Shown piece after piece: positions 47,486 through 63,137 of a DNA stretch of 64,000 nucleotides. The first letter of the stretch is position 1. Each line of letters begins with the position of its first letter. The notes below the pieces were generated by a model. It was not told where the DNA came from and did not search any database. It saw nothing but the letters and a program-made list of their open reading frames with translations. The DNA comes from Ectocarpus siliculosus (Eukaryota > Sar > Phaeophyceae > Ectocarpales > Ectocarpaceae). The stretch is from NCBI GenBank assembly GCA_000310025.1, contig FN649739.1:1148742-1212741 (forward strand), written 5' to 3'. The translations under genes and the position numbers were made by a program.

Positions 47486-49677
47486 GATTGCTGAAAAGAC
47501 CAGCGTTGCCGTCCTCGATCTCTTGTGAATGGAATGAGAGGATTATTCTGGTCGTGCTGGCACGGCTGGTGCAGGTGCAACTGCAGATGATGGTTGCTGC
47601 GAGCGAGAGAGATGTGAGGAGTGAAATGGGAGTGGGCAGGATCGAGATGTGCGTGCACGGGTCCAACAGGGGATCAGAATCCTTTGTTTTGGCAAAATAC
47701 GGCAAAAGAACAGTAATTATTTTTTACCCGTCGGAATTCAGGAACAGTATTTTTACCGTTCGGATCTTTGCTTGAAGTTGAGCTTTGCCACTCACACCGC
47801 CGTACAACGAAATTTACAGCGTATGAGCTCAAGCCCACACCCGTTCTTTCACCCGACTGTCCAACAACCGAGCCGAACCGCTGAAGGGGTCCAGAGGTCC
47901 AGAAAAGGGGAAAGAGACACAGGGTAGAGAGGGGAACTCTTTCGTGTGTTGTGTGTGTGTGTGGATGCTTGGACCTCTTGTCCTCGTGTCTCGGTCTCTG
48001 TTTCGGTCTATCGTTCTGTCCCTCCCACTGGCTCTATTCGCTCATCACATGTCGGTGCATGGATGCATTGCTACCTTTGGGTGGTTATTTTCCGTATGAC
48101 CGGTTGGTTCATGGATGTGAGATCACGAGGAATCCGGCCGGGAATCTTTAGCCCGTTCTTCATCACGCTCACCCGATCAGAAGCAGTGCTGGTGCAGTGG
48201 CATCCATGCCAGTTTTGTGGACGCCGATTGGTTGATTGCAGTAGTGCGTGCGGTACCGTACCACACCCAGGGTCACCGCGTGCGTAGCAGCGTAACCAGC
48301 AAGTGCAACACACCATGGCTCCTTGGGAGGACGTAGTGACCCTGCTAGCTGTCCCTCGCGAGAAACATAGCCTACAACACATGTGCGTACTATCTGTAAG
48401 CAACGCTACCATGAAGTAGGGAGTAGGGAGGCATTTTCCTCGAAACCGGAAAATTTCTCGCCCAGGTCATCTGTTTCTTACTCTCGGGCTCTAGGGTCTA
48501 TTTAGTGGTCCTCCAGCCGCCCAGCGCCTCTACTATACGATCTCTCTCCCTGTCTCTCTATCTACACAAAACTTAGTGGGAATGCCTAGGGAAATATTTT
48601 GCCTGCATGGTATCGGTTCGTTCTGCGTTGTTGTTGGCAATCCGTCTTCCATCATGTAGTCTACGGTAACGGCAAGTGTCGGAGTAAGCAGAACGGAGAT
48701 GGACCTTTGTGCGCGGTGCGGAGACACACTCTCGAGTGTTTGATCTGTCTGCCGCCTTCAGAGAAAACGATTGTAGAGCGTCGGATCCTGGCCGCCGCGA
48801 CAACTCAGGACTTTGCGCGTTCGTGTCTACGCTGGCTGCTCGCGACTACTCAAGTACCAGGCTAGACAAAATCCGTGCTGCTGTAGCCCTCGAACTGGTG
48901 CGCAAAACCCCTTCAAATGAAAGGGGATCCATCTATTCGTGGCGAAAGCAATTGTCAGCACAAAAAGGCGACCGACGGAGCCAATCAGAAGGCGTAAAGA
49001 ATATCATCACGCATGCGTCCACCAAAGGCGTTAAGCGTATCATGATACATACGTCAACCAAGAACGACCGCAGTCGGTTGACCGAGATCATCGGAGGGCG
49101 TGCATGCTGAGACAAACACTTTCAACCGAAAGACTGAACCCAACATTTTCACAACGGTTGGACAGGTTGCCGGGTTGGTTCCAAGATCAGCAAGCAGTCT
49201 CGGATTCATGTTTGACTGCCCTCTACATCTACTTCAGGCGAATGTCGTTGCGCCTGCGCTCCTCCCCCCATCGCGCTGGCCTGGCGCTTGCCCCTCCGGT
49301 GGTGTGTGAATCCTCTGCCGAAACAGCAGCACACAGCGGGGGTGGCCGAACCAAAGAACGAAAACATGGGCGCATGCGGCAACAGAATACAAGAAGTACA
49401 GCGAACATAACATCAGCGCAAAGGCGGAGGCCGAACAAACAAACGAATGCGCACCCGAACACCAGAGTGCAACTAAATAAGCTCATGCGACAAAACAATG
49501 CAAGAACAATAGAGCGTGGTTGTGGTCCTCGATAAGCGACGCAATGGTCAACGGCGCTAGCTACAGTAGTTGAGAAGATGAACATCACGTTCGCTCGTGG
49601 GGAGGTAGAAAGCGAGTGACGTAAGCGTGTCAACCAGGAACGGGGAGGGGGGAGGGGGGAGGGGGGGGGGGGGGGGG
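47486..49677. other. Upstream region of the WSC gene, no gene recognised
   Basis: This includes the putative promoter of the minus-strand WSC gene. ORFs up to 133 codons (for example 48709-49110, plus) carry no recognisable motif. The stretch ends in a G-rich homopolymer run (49650-49677) that leads into the gap. Confidence 0.5.
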
Positions 49678-49777
49678 NNNNNNNNNNNNNNNNNNNNNNN
49701 NNNNNNNNNNNNNNNNNNNNNNNNNNNNNNNNNNNNNNNNNNNNNNNNNNNNNNNNNNNNNNNNNNNNNNNNNNNNN
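49678..49777. other. Assembly gap (100 N)
   Basis: Exactly 100 N, a conventional unknown-size gap, flanked on both sides by G homopolymers, which suggests sequencing stalled in G-rich DNA. Exons of the minus-strand gene to the right could lie in it. Confidence 0.98.
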
Positions 49778-50149
49778 CGGGGGGGGGGCACGTCGCCGGG
49801 GAATGCGAGTACGTTCTGCCAAGAGTAAAAAAAAAGCAAAGTTTGGTGTGGTGTGTCACACGTCTTGGCGGTGGCGACAGGGGTGGCGAGAAAAGGGTAG
49901 GCAGCAACGTGTTCATCTTGTTGTGCTCGCCATCACTCTCGGACCAATGGCCGAACGAGACAACATCTCAGCTGAGAGGAGCAAAAGAAAACGAACCGTC
50001 CCTATTCCTTACATGACGGTGGTGCTACTTGTTGTGCTAGCTTGGGAGGCCGGCATGGTAAATAGACTCCGGTAACGCGATTCCACAAAGGCGATCAATT
50101 CCATCCGGCACGAGCCCCCCCCCTGTTGTTTGGTGCACGGGTATCATAC

Positions 50150-52219
50150 CTCGCATGTAGCGGTGCACTCGTTTGTACTTGTCCGGGTGCAGGATCCGGT
50201 CGCGGGCAAGATCCTTCGCGTCCTTCGCACGGCTCCGAGCAAGAGAAGACACCCTGTTCGACGTTGGTGTCGATGTTGTTGTCGTTGTTTGTGCTGGTGG
50301 TGACCGTTTGGATATACGAAAGCTACGGAATTACACGCGAATCACCATCAGAAACAACCAAGCACGATGCTACCGGTCACACCGAGTGAGCCTTCGGTTG
50401 CCTGGTGGCACTTGCAAACCAGGCTCGTGTCAGAAACCTGCTGCTCCGACTACAACACAAACAAACCGATGGCCGTCCCACTTCAGCGTGCTTCCTGGCT
50501 TTGACAGCGACAACAACAACACTACTGACTCGAACATTACAACCACCAGGGACATCGCGCAGCTCCCACTTCAAGTTAATGCCAAAAACACCCGCTTTAT
50601 GTTGCCGGCGGGCCCTGACCAGCAAACGACACACGCACACACCACATGAGTTAAAACACAGTTCCCCCGCCTATTTCTCTTCTAGACGCGCTATTGGAGA
50701 GGCAGTGGCAAAAAAAGAAAGAAAGAAAAACAGGAAGAAAAGTGTTCACCCACCTCGTGAACTGCTCCTCTCGTGCCCTCAGCACGGCCGAGTGCCTGTT
50801 CGCCCTCGCAAGCATGTCCTGGTTCACGCGAGTCACCCGCACCAACTACGAAGGATACAACCAAAGTGGGAGGGGTATGCAGTTCGAACCGGTCATGGAG
50901 CGTAAGAGGGAAGGGGGGGAATGCCACAGCCAGGCACACCTCTTGCAGCACGTGCGGCCACCAGCGGTGTGCGGGCGCTATTATATAGTAATCGTCAGGT
51001 CCAGGCCCAATATTGACGGGAAAAAAACACGCCGGGGTGTCAGGACAAGCGAACGGTGGGGTACAGGCTGGGCTAGGGTCCAACAGGACGGTGCACAAGC
51101 ACAGAGAAAGAAACAACAACAAAAAAAATGGAGGAACGTCTCAACCACGGCAGCGTGTACTGCAAATGCAGTCACGACAAAAAAAAAAAGAAGGAAAATT
51201 ATCGCTTGCCTGATCCCCGCCGGCAGTCGTCCCGAAAGACCCCTTCCTCTGTGAGAGCTTGGTCTCGAACCACACCTCTTCCGTCTCGGCGTCGAGAGTG
51301 ACCCGAAACACCCACGTCCCGGACCAGCCGGCCCCCTCCACCGCGCTAAGAGCGAGCGTGTACTGGTGCAGCGAAGAGCAAGCACAATGGGTCGGCGGGG
51401 GGGGAGGGGGGGGGAGTGCTCATGTCAAGGCATGCGGCAGGCGTTAGAGCCAAGACCTCGCATGCCGGGACGGAGAACCAATGTGCCTTCCGGGTTTTCG
51501 CCGGTAAGTTTCACAAGCATGAACCAGAAGCTGGTCGTCGGCGCGCGGGGGTGGGTGGGTGGCGAAACCAGCACACATGCGGGGTGGTACGGGAAGGAAG
51601 AGGGATGGATCCCAACAGACTTCTGAAAGGAGCATGCAAAAAAAAAAGTCGGTGGCGCAGGCCAGGTTGTTAGCTACGGTAATGCCGGCGAGGGGCACCT
51701 GGCGGTGATGGCGTTCGGTCTCTTCTCCCTCGTCTTCTTCCTCCTCTTTCCCCGCTCTAGAGCTACCCTTGCCCTTCCTCCTCCTGCCGCTGTCACCGCT
51801 GCTTCTGCTGCTGCTTCTGTTGCTGCTGCTGCTTCTGCCTTGTCTTCGCCGGCTGCTTCTCTTTTGTATTTCCCTCCTGCTGCTGCTGCTGCCGCTGCTG
51901 CCGGTCCTCCTCCCCCTCCTACCGCCAGCGCCATGACCATCATCGTCAGAGCGAGGCACAGCCAGAGTCCTCTCTCGCTTGAGCACCACCCTCAAAGGAG
52001 ATAGGGACCAGGTGCCCAGGGCAGGCCGCGTCAATAGACCGAGTGTCGAGCCCTACATCAGAAAGACGTACGCGCACGGGGGGGATGCATGGTACCGGGG
52101 GGATGGGGGGGAGGGGTGCTATTATAGCAGTGTTGCCGCCGAAACAAAGTATGATCCGTCATACACACCGTCTTGAGCGTGAGACGTCCGATTTCCTAAG
52201 GTGGTGTCGTCCAAGAGAT

Positions 52220-52265
<46 letters not shown>

Positions 52266-52780
52266 GAATTCGAAAAAATATAAAACAAAGGCAGTTTTTA
52301 AAGTTTTATTTTTATTAATTTATAAAATTAAAAATATTTTGATAATTACCTTTAAATAAAAAGGAGAGAACGGGTCCACACCCTTGCAGATTTTCAGAGC
52401 TCGACTACTCCGCGACGAAGAAGGTGTACGACCGAAACGACACGTTTTCGGACAGAAAGCGCTACTACCTACACTTCCTTTGGCATCGCCACTCTTTCTG
52501 CTGTGGAAAAAGGAGAGCGTTGACATCAGTCCAGGGGGTGTGATATCTTGAGCCACCTACGGTAGGCCAGACGACGGTGCTACCGCATGAGCGAGGGGGC
52601 ACGGCAGAAAAGCGGTGACGAAACTTCACGGCAAACCTGGTGACGACATGAACGCGTCGGACAGGCTGATATGCTTGCCACAAGCGCAACGCCTGCTGAT
52701 GCCACCGCGACGCATGATGTGCTGCCTCGATACCCCAAGCGGACGCCCCTCTTCCACGCCCCGCGACTAAGTCCAACAAC

Positions 52781-52820
<40 letters not shown>

Positions 52821-52875
52821 GTCTCTCTGTCTCTATCTCTCTCTCTGTGTGTGTGTGTGTCCCTCTGTCTCTGTC

Positions 52876-52962
<87 letters not shown>

Positions 52963-55900
52963 TGGAAAGCCGCTCGAACGAGTCTTTCCGATTCGAGAAA
53001 ATAAACACGCCTCCTGAACTGCCCACGAAATACCACACTTGTGCTCACCACATCTTCCGAAGACGACTCGGCCGCCATCAGCTCGCAATCGCTCCGGCCG
53101 TCGAAGACGTCGAGCTTCCCCAGACCTTCCCCCCCCCAAAAAAAAAACACGAGCAAATGCGCACACAACAGAAAAGGGAGCACATCAATCACTACACGTG
53201 CACAAAAGTGCAAGCACGGTACAGACGGCAGCGTTCCACGGTCGTTGCTTGAGTTACTGTTGTTCTCTGCGGAGGTTGGTGGAAGTACATACCCCGTTAG
53301 GGTTTTTCATGCCTAACGCGTTCCGATCTGGTTGTGGTCTTCGAAAACCCGTCCAGACCGATCAGATGTCATCTCTGTCGCTGTCCCTGTCCATCTCTCT
53401 CTCTTGCTCTCCCGATCACCTTGCGCGAACTTGTGGTATATGCCGAGACCCTTGCCCACGCGCACACCAGCGCACACCGACTTCACCCCCTTCCCGTGCG
53501 TCGCCTCGTGCATGTACGTCCCCTGTCCCGCCCCACTCTTCATTATTCCAAGGGTCGCGCGAATCTCGGCTGCGCCCCCGGCCTCCTCCTCTCCCTCGCG
53601 TAGCCTTGCCGTTCCCGCCACAAACAGGGGGGCGTGCACGCATGTTAGATGTACAGCATATCCACTACTATGCTGCAAGTCAGCTGGATATGCTGTACGT
53701 GCAACATCTCGTATGCACACTCATGTAAACGCACGCCGTAGACGTATGTAAGACGACTGACCTCGCATCCCTACAACGCCGGGACGGAGGAGCGATACGC
53801 CGGGTCTCCGCCGGCCCAGGTTACCTTTCCCTTGTGTATACTGTGCCAAACCAGAAATGTCGTGGGCTGATTGAGCGTCCGGGCTAACCAAACGTTTCAC
53901 ATTCGGAAGGCACAACTACCGCAAGGGACTTCGATCTTTGCGTGCTTGTACAAAACAGGTGCACCCCACACAGCGAACAAAAAGGTGGCACAAAATTAAT
54001 GCCCCACCCGAGACCGGCGGGAGAACACATACGGATGAATGAATCAAGCTTCCCTCGGATCATGGTGGTGGTGGCGGGGCGGGTGCAGGGGCCATTTCCG
54101 CCACAGGGGGCAAGAAAAAAGGGCACAGTACCTGCTGCTGCTGCTGCTGTTGCTGCTACTGATGCCGCCGTCCCCAACTCGCCTTCTCCCCGAGCCTCGT
54201 CTCTTCTTAGACCCTAGAGCCATGAGAAATGTACACAAGAACAGGAAGGCAAACCAGTGCAGCAGACGCGACAGACACACAAACAGATACGCGGACGGGG
54301 CGGGCACATTCGAGATTGGTGTAAATATGTTGACGGCGATAACGAACACGGCGAAACGGCGGAGTGGCTAGCAGCGGTGAAAGGGACGAGAAACCTGAAC
54401 GCCAAAATACTTTCATCGGCGAGCTCTTGCCGTCGCGCCACACCAGCCGACGTGGAGTGTCTGCCAAGAGCATCGTGCCTCCTGCATGCCGCAGACCCAC
54501 GCGCCCTTCTCTTGCACACACTGCCGCCCATGAGTGCCCGTCTCGCGCCCGTCGTCAACTTGTTCGGCTTTGGCTCGTAAGTCTACCAACTACATGCTGT
54601 TGAGATGCGGAGTTTGTTTCGGACAAAAAATCGGTGTCAGTCGCTTCAAATGTCCAGCCGCCATCCGCCGTGGGCACTTGGCGCTTGCCAAAAACGTGCA
54701 AAAAAGACACGGGCACACAAAAAAAATTATGCCTGTTCACTGGACTTCCGAAAAGCGAGGTCAAGGAAACAAACACACACGCACACAAGGCTACGAAACC
54801 CCGAACCAGAGAGCAGGATAAAGTCATATCAACAAACGCCCGAACACGAACACGCCCTCGGAGAAATCAACCAATCATCGAACGCGGCTGATGACACGTT
54901 GTAGCGAACAACGCGCAAGCATCGACGACGACGACCGCAGCAACAACAACAACAACAACCACCCACCACCCACCTCCCTCGGCAGACGGGCTACTAGCAC
55001 TGCTATCTCGTTGCCCTTCCTCCTGCTCCTCTTCCCCCTGAGGGTCTTGCAGTGGCGACAGGATCACGCCGCGAAGGGGGGAGGCTACGGGAGCTTCGGC
55101 GGCCGCTTCCAGCACCCGGGACAGGTAGGCATCCGACGGCTGTCAAAGTTGAAGTTGAAGTTGAAGTTGAAGGTGGAGATCAGCTTCGGGTTTTGGAGCG
55201 CCCTTGTGGTTCGAAAAACGATACTGTATTTTGTTGCTGATGTTGCCCCGAGAGTTGCAACGGCAGTGGCAGCAACAGGGCAAGGGGGCTACTACACACT
55301 ACACGCATACGTGCGCCAAAGTGGAGATGAACCGCCACTGTCGACTGCACTCGCTGCTACTGGGGGTTAACGGCGCCACTGAGGGCATGAGACACTATCT
55401 ATCCCTCGTTCACCGCTCCTTTCTTGTACTTCCGCCCGTGCCAACACGTTTTACAGCCACGACTGGCCGATGGTAAGGGGCGTGGCTCAACCGGCACTCC
55501 CTTGGGACAAAACCTCTCTGTCTCTGTGTCAAGACCAGCTTGAGTTGCCGAGTGCCGTCGTCGCACTATTTATAGCGACGAATTCATGAGAGCAGCACAT
55601 GTAGGGCGAATGATTGTTGTAACACCTTTTTACGAAGTCGAAAGATCACTTCCCAGGGTGGGGGCGTTCGCCTCTCGTGGCGTCGGCTTTTAACGTTCTG
55701 CCAACGACACTTGCTTTGCTGCACACAACGTACCCATGGTCTGTCACGCGCCCTCCGCTGCTGATACACACTCAATGAAGACCGTGCACACGCACAAACA
55801 GGCTGGTCCGAGGGCGCCGCTGTACATCATCAGTCCCATGGTCTTCGAAAAACGGAACTCGCTTGGTTCACACAAAGTTCACACAAAAAGCACCGCTGGG

Positions 55901-56862
55901 AAGGGGGGCATGCGCACTTTGGGGCTGCTTCACACATCACACACACGCACCCGAAACAAGCTGATGCGAGGGCTGCTGCACACAAGCAGCCCCGATCTTC
56001 TCGTCTCCTTGCCCACCCACAACGCAGTCGCCGCGCCCGCCGTCGCCGCCACCGCTGCCCGCGGGTGTTCCCGGGCACAGCGAGCGGCGGAAGCACCGCC
56101 GGCCCCGACGGCGGACAGCATTTGGGCTACAACAACAAGCGAGCAACACGTTTTATCATCCGCGATGGGTAGGGAAAGGGATGGTGGCGGGGCAACGGTG
56201 AGTAGGCGGCGGGGGGGGTCAAGGGGGACACCACCAACCTCCAGAGAGATGCGGATACTGGCTGCGTTTACGAAGGAATAGAAGAAGGGTGGGAGGGTTG
56301 GGCGGGGAGAACAATGCGGCGGTCTATACATACATGGGAACACGAAATATCTGCGGTCGCGAGGCGGAATAAGGAACTTCACCAATCCACCCAAAAACAT
56401 CACTTCATGATTTTCGACTTTGCCTGCATTTCACCAGAGTCTGCAAGAACGCACACCAGGGTATCGACCGTGACCCCAACATATTACGCACGGATACGTG
56501 TGTGGAATACCCGCCCCCGTGTGGCCTGCTCCCCTCCGTTGTCTCTCACCTATTCTGTTCGGCGGTGGGGCGCCGCCTCCGCCACCCGGGGAGCCCCCCA
56601 TTTGCTGCTGGATCTGGCGTTGCATCTGCGCGGGGTCCATTTGCTGGCCGACCGAGGGCACGATCGATGCCGCCAGGAGACACAAGAGACCCAGCGCTTT
56701 CGACACGCTAGGCCCGGCCCCTTCGTTCGCGCGAAGAGCGGTGCATGATAACGCGAGGCGGCCACTACCACCGCCATGCCGCCGTACATGATCATCTGTC
56801 ATGTTGGCTTTAGCAAGCCCTTGCCGTTCGTGCTGCTGTGGCTGCCGCGACTGTTGAGCCAC
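50150..56862 (-). CDS. Unidentified protein with signal peptide, fragmentary exon model
   Basis: The first exon (about 56862 or 56802 to 56550, donor GTGAGA, phase 1) holds KALGLLCLLAASIVPSVGQQ, a signal peptide, then MDPAQMQRQIQQQMGGSPGG and a Gly-rich run. The last visible exons join in phase: 51362-51210 (YTLALSAVEGAGWSGTWVF, ending GGDQ at a GC donor), 50845-50754 (VRVTRVNQDMLARANRHSAV) and 50232-50150 (LARDRILHPDKYKRVHRYM, phase 1 donor GTATGA). Likely exons between are 54683-54594 (VPTADGGWTFEATDTDF), 53114-53049 (LDVFDGRSDCELMAAES) and 51530-51457 (FWFMLVKLTGENPEGTLVL). I do not recognise the family. That all belong to one gene is inference from shared strand; the 3' end is missing, possibly in or beyond the gap. 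Confidence 0.4.
52229..52260. repeat. (AG)n microsatellite
   Basis: About 15 AG units after a CACACA stretch, immediately before the AT-rich patch at 52272-52365. Confidence 0.95.
52272..52365. other. Abruptly AT-rich patch, possible organelle DNA insertion
   Basis: About 94 bases made almost only of A and T (TTTTTATTAATTTATAAAAT and similar) in a window that is otherwise about 54% GC, with sharp borders. This composition is typical of plastid or mitochondrial intergenic DNA. No gene is visible in it. Confidence 0.5.
52784..52968. repeat. Compound (CT)n / (GT)n / (CTGT)n microsatellite
   Basis: A 185-base low-complexity tract: CT units, a short GT run, then about 12 CTGT units, then CT units again. 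It resembles the tract at 62771-62880. Confidence 0.95.
53651..53698. repeat. Perfect 14-base inverted repeat
   Basis: GTACAGCATATCCA (53651-53664) and its exact reverse complement (53685-53698) flank a 20-base loop. The outer bases (AGATG...CATCT) extend the pairing imperfectly. Confidence 0.85.
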
Positions 56863-57468
56863 CCTCCAATGCTTCTCCTCTCGCGAAGAAAACAGATCGT
56901 ATGACCGCTGCTGGTAGGGTGTTCGGGAGTGCGTCGATTTGCTGTTGATGCTCTCTCTCCCTTGGCGCCCGCGCTGGCTCTCTCAATCTCTTGCTCTTTT
57001 TCTTTGGTGTTTCCAACGTGTGGGACGAGCGGCGGCCCGTATGGACAGAAAACACGTGTTTGAACAAGTCACCGACAAAGACAGGCGGGGGTTTGCTTAG
57101 TTAAGTTCGGCCACGAGAGGATGCTTCCGTCGTGAGACCTAGCAACAGCAACACCAGAGGAGCGTGGGTGCACGTGCAATGAGTCCTGCGGCAACGCCGC
57201 ACAGCAGTGCTGATAACGATGCTGAAAAAAAGTCGAACACATGTACCCTTTTTAGCGACTCGGGTCAAGCGTCCTGCTACAAATATCGCCCACCTGCTGC
57301 TGGTTGTTGCTAGTTGGAGGAAAGTGGCGTGGGGAAGTGACCAAATGGAAGAGGGAGGCAAGAAGGTCGGTGCTGATATGTTGTGTGCTGAGAGGTACAC
57401 TTGGCAACAGGGGCCCCGGGGAATCATGGTGGGTACATACAAACCATTTTTTTTTTTGCCTTCCACAC

Positions 57469-57713
57469 GCAAGCGAGCTTTTCTTGCAAAGTGAGTTTTT
57501 CTCTCGCTTCCGCTCCTGGCCTAGTGGATAGCGCTAGTTCGTGTGTACAAAAAGGGAAGAGAGTGCTGAACTCTCCTCTCATTAAAAATCGAAGGCAAAG
57601 CACCGCAGGAGGGGAGGGTAGAAAGGGGCTCTTCTGTGTGACCACGGGTTGGAGTAAACGGCACTAGTGCTGTGAGCGCTGATTTGAAGTGAAGACAACA
57701 AAAAAAAAAAAAA
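57469..57713 (+). mobile_element. SINE-like retroposon, copy 2, with A-tail
   Basis: Inverted partner of 36604-36850. It has the A-box-like TGGCCTAGTGGATAGCGCTAG (57517-57537) and ends in a poly(A) run (57700-57713). The tRNA-like sequence next to copy 1 is absent here, so the shared unit starts at AAGCGAGC (57471). Confidence 0.7.
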
Positions 57714-58505
57714 CACGAGATGTCATTCCGTCACTACTGCTATTCACGTGTATTCACATCCAAGCAGTGTTCACGCTTCTGATCCGGCTGATCCAGGGTT
57801 TGGATCAGAAGTATGCAGCCGCTGTGTCAAGTACGGTACGGGATACCCACCGATCCTCCCACGATCGTTGATGGTTTTAGGATGTAGTCGGGGCTGAGAG
57901 CTCAATCTTTGGTGTCTGGAGAAACTACAGCAGTAGTGAATGCGCATGTTTCGTAGAGCGGGCCGGCCGTGAGTGTACAGTTTACCACACGTGTGCCCGG
58001 TTGCTGCAGGAGGAGGCGCTGCAGGCCGGTGGGGTAACAGCGTCGAGGTTTAATATCACACTCGAATCAATTGACCAAACAAACGCAACGCACACCAAAC
58101 AAACGAACAAGGAGTAAATCTTCCTGCCATAAAAGTGCCATGCGAACATGTACTATTCACACTCTATCCCACTATGTGCTTCGTGCCGCCGCGACGCTTT
58201 CTAAGAGAGCTGGCCAGGCGGCACATGCCCACCCCGCTACCTGTGTATAGTCTAGGCTTCCATCCACTATCATCCCCTGTATTCTTTCACTGTTATTATG
58301 TCAATCATCTACATAAGTCAGAGGACCTAATCAATCTGGGCGGAGGCCAACCCAAGTACCGCACCACAAAGGACATCAAAACAAACCGACAATAAACAAC
58401 ATCTTACGCACAATCCGCGTCATTTCCGTTAAATTGCTACATATATTCCACCAAAAAACACTCGACCTCAAAAATGTTCGGCCCCAACCGCCTTTGGCGC
58501 CTGCT

Positions 58506-58790
58506 TGATCACAAGAAATTGCGAGACGCTTCCGATGGCCCTGTCACGTGTCTTGGGCCTCCCCGACGTCCTCCTCTACCTGCAGCTGGTGCTGGTGCTT
58601 CTGTTGCTTCTGGGGGGGCGGCGAGGGCGGTTGAGGTGGCGGCGGCCGTGGTTTCGGCTGTCCCCCCTGTTGCATCTGCAGCAGGGACGGCTCCAACGAG
58701 GTCGCATTCGACGCTGGTGTCTGTGGCGGTCGTCGCTTCGGGGACAGGGCAGTCACCGTCCCGCTGAGCCCCCCCCTGCTGGCTAAGGTC
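58506..58790 (-). CDS. Possible C-terminal exon of the NEK-like kinase
   Basis: An open frame after acceptor AGCCAG, in the phase required by the last certain kinase exon, runs to a stop at about 58509. It is rich in Ala, Thr, Glu and Pro (TTAAATSTALAAPPEATEAP), typical of a disordered kinase tail. No conserved motif supports it, and another minus-strand frame is also open (Gln/Pro-rich). Confidence 0.3.
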
Positions 58791-58795
58791 CAGCT

Positions 58796-59045
58796 GCGCC
58801 ATATCGAGACCCTGGCAGGTTGTTGGGTTTGGGTGTAGTACATTACAGGTCGGTGGATTTGTGTGCGTCACGAGTTCCGCGTGTTCTCGTGAGGTGGTGT
58901 TGCATTGGTTCTTTTGGTGCCCCGCTGGCAAACTTCCAGTTGGGCCATATCGAGATGGTTGGAGTTAGGCGTGGTGATTACGGGTGGGCTGGTGTACGTC
59001 ACGTTTTTCGTGTCCTTTCGTGAGGTGGTTTTGTATTGGTACGCT
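58796..59045. repeat. Tandem duplication, unit about 145 bases
   Basis: GCCATATCGAGA...GTTGG...GTGTACGTCACG/GTGTGCGTCACG...CTCGTGAGGTGGTGTTGCATTGG at 58800-58910 recurs as GCCATATCGAGATGGTTGG...TTTCGTGAGGTGGTTTTGTATTGG at 58943-59040. It lies near the 3' end of the kinase gene. Confidence 0.75.
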
Positions 59046-59337
59046 TGCCTAGGAGGCATGGGCGACGGAAACAGAGGGGTGTGTCCGAAGGGTTGTTCCG
59101 ATCATCAACAGGCACTCCGTGAAATGGTTGGCCAAATCATCATGGTTCGCAAGGTCAACGGCAAGAGGTTGCTCAATCGAAAACAGAACAGGAGCGTACC
59201 TGCCAAGTTGTGATGGGAGGGCGACAGAACTTGTGGTCGGTGTCCATGGAATGCGAGCGTTAAGCATCAAGAGGAGGTTCAAAACGAGGTAATATCCCTT
59301 CGTACTGCTGCTGTGCTTGACCGTCCTCGAGCCTTAC

Positions 59338-63044
<3,707 letters not shown>

Positions 63045-63137
63045 CTGTTTGCCGGAGACAAAAATGGTTTCAGACAAATCGAAGTCGAGACAAAAAGACA
63101 GGTTAGCGACGAAACAATATACCGTTAGAGCCGGAGA

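Noticed and set aside
49229-49560. Hydrophobic minus-strand ORF left of the gap
   Set aside because: It looks like a membrane segment, but the frame runs into the N and G homopolymer, has no splice signals and could not be phased with the unidentified gene.
54900-55370. Plus-strand frame with GGYGSFGGRFQHPGQ before a GT donor
   Set aside because: The minus strand here reads equally well (LEAAAEAPVASPLRG), neighbouring exons are on the minus strand, and neither frame could be phased.
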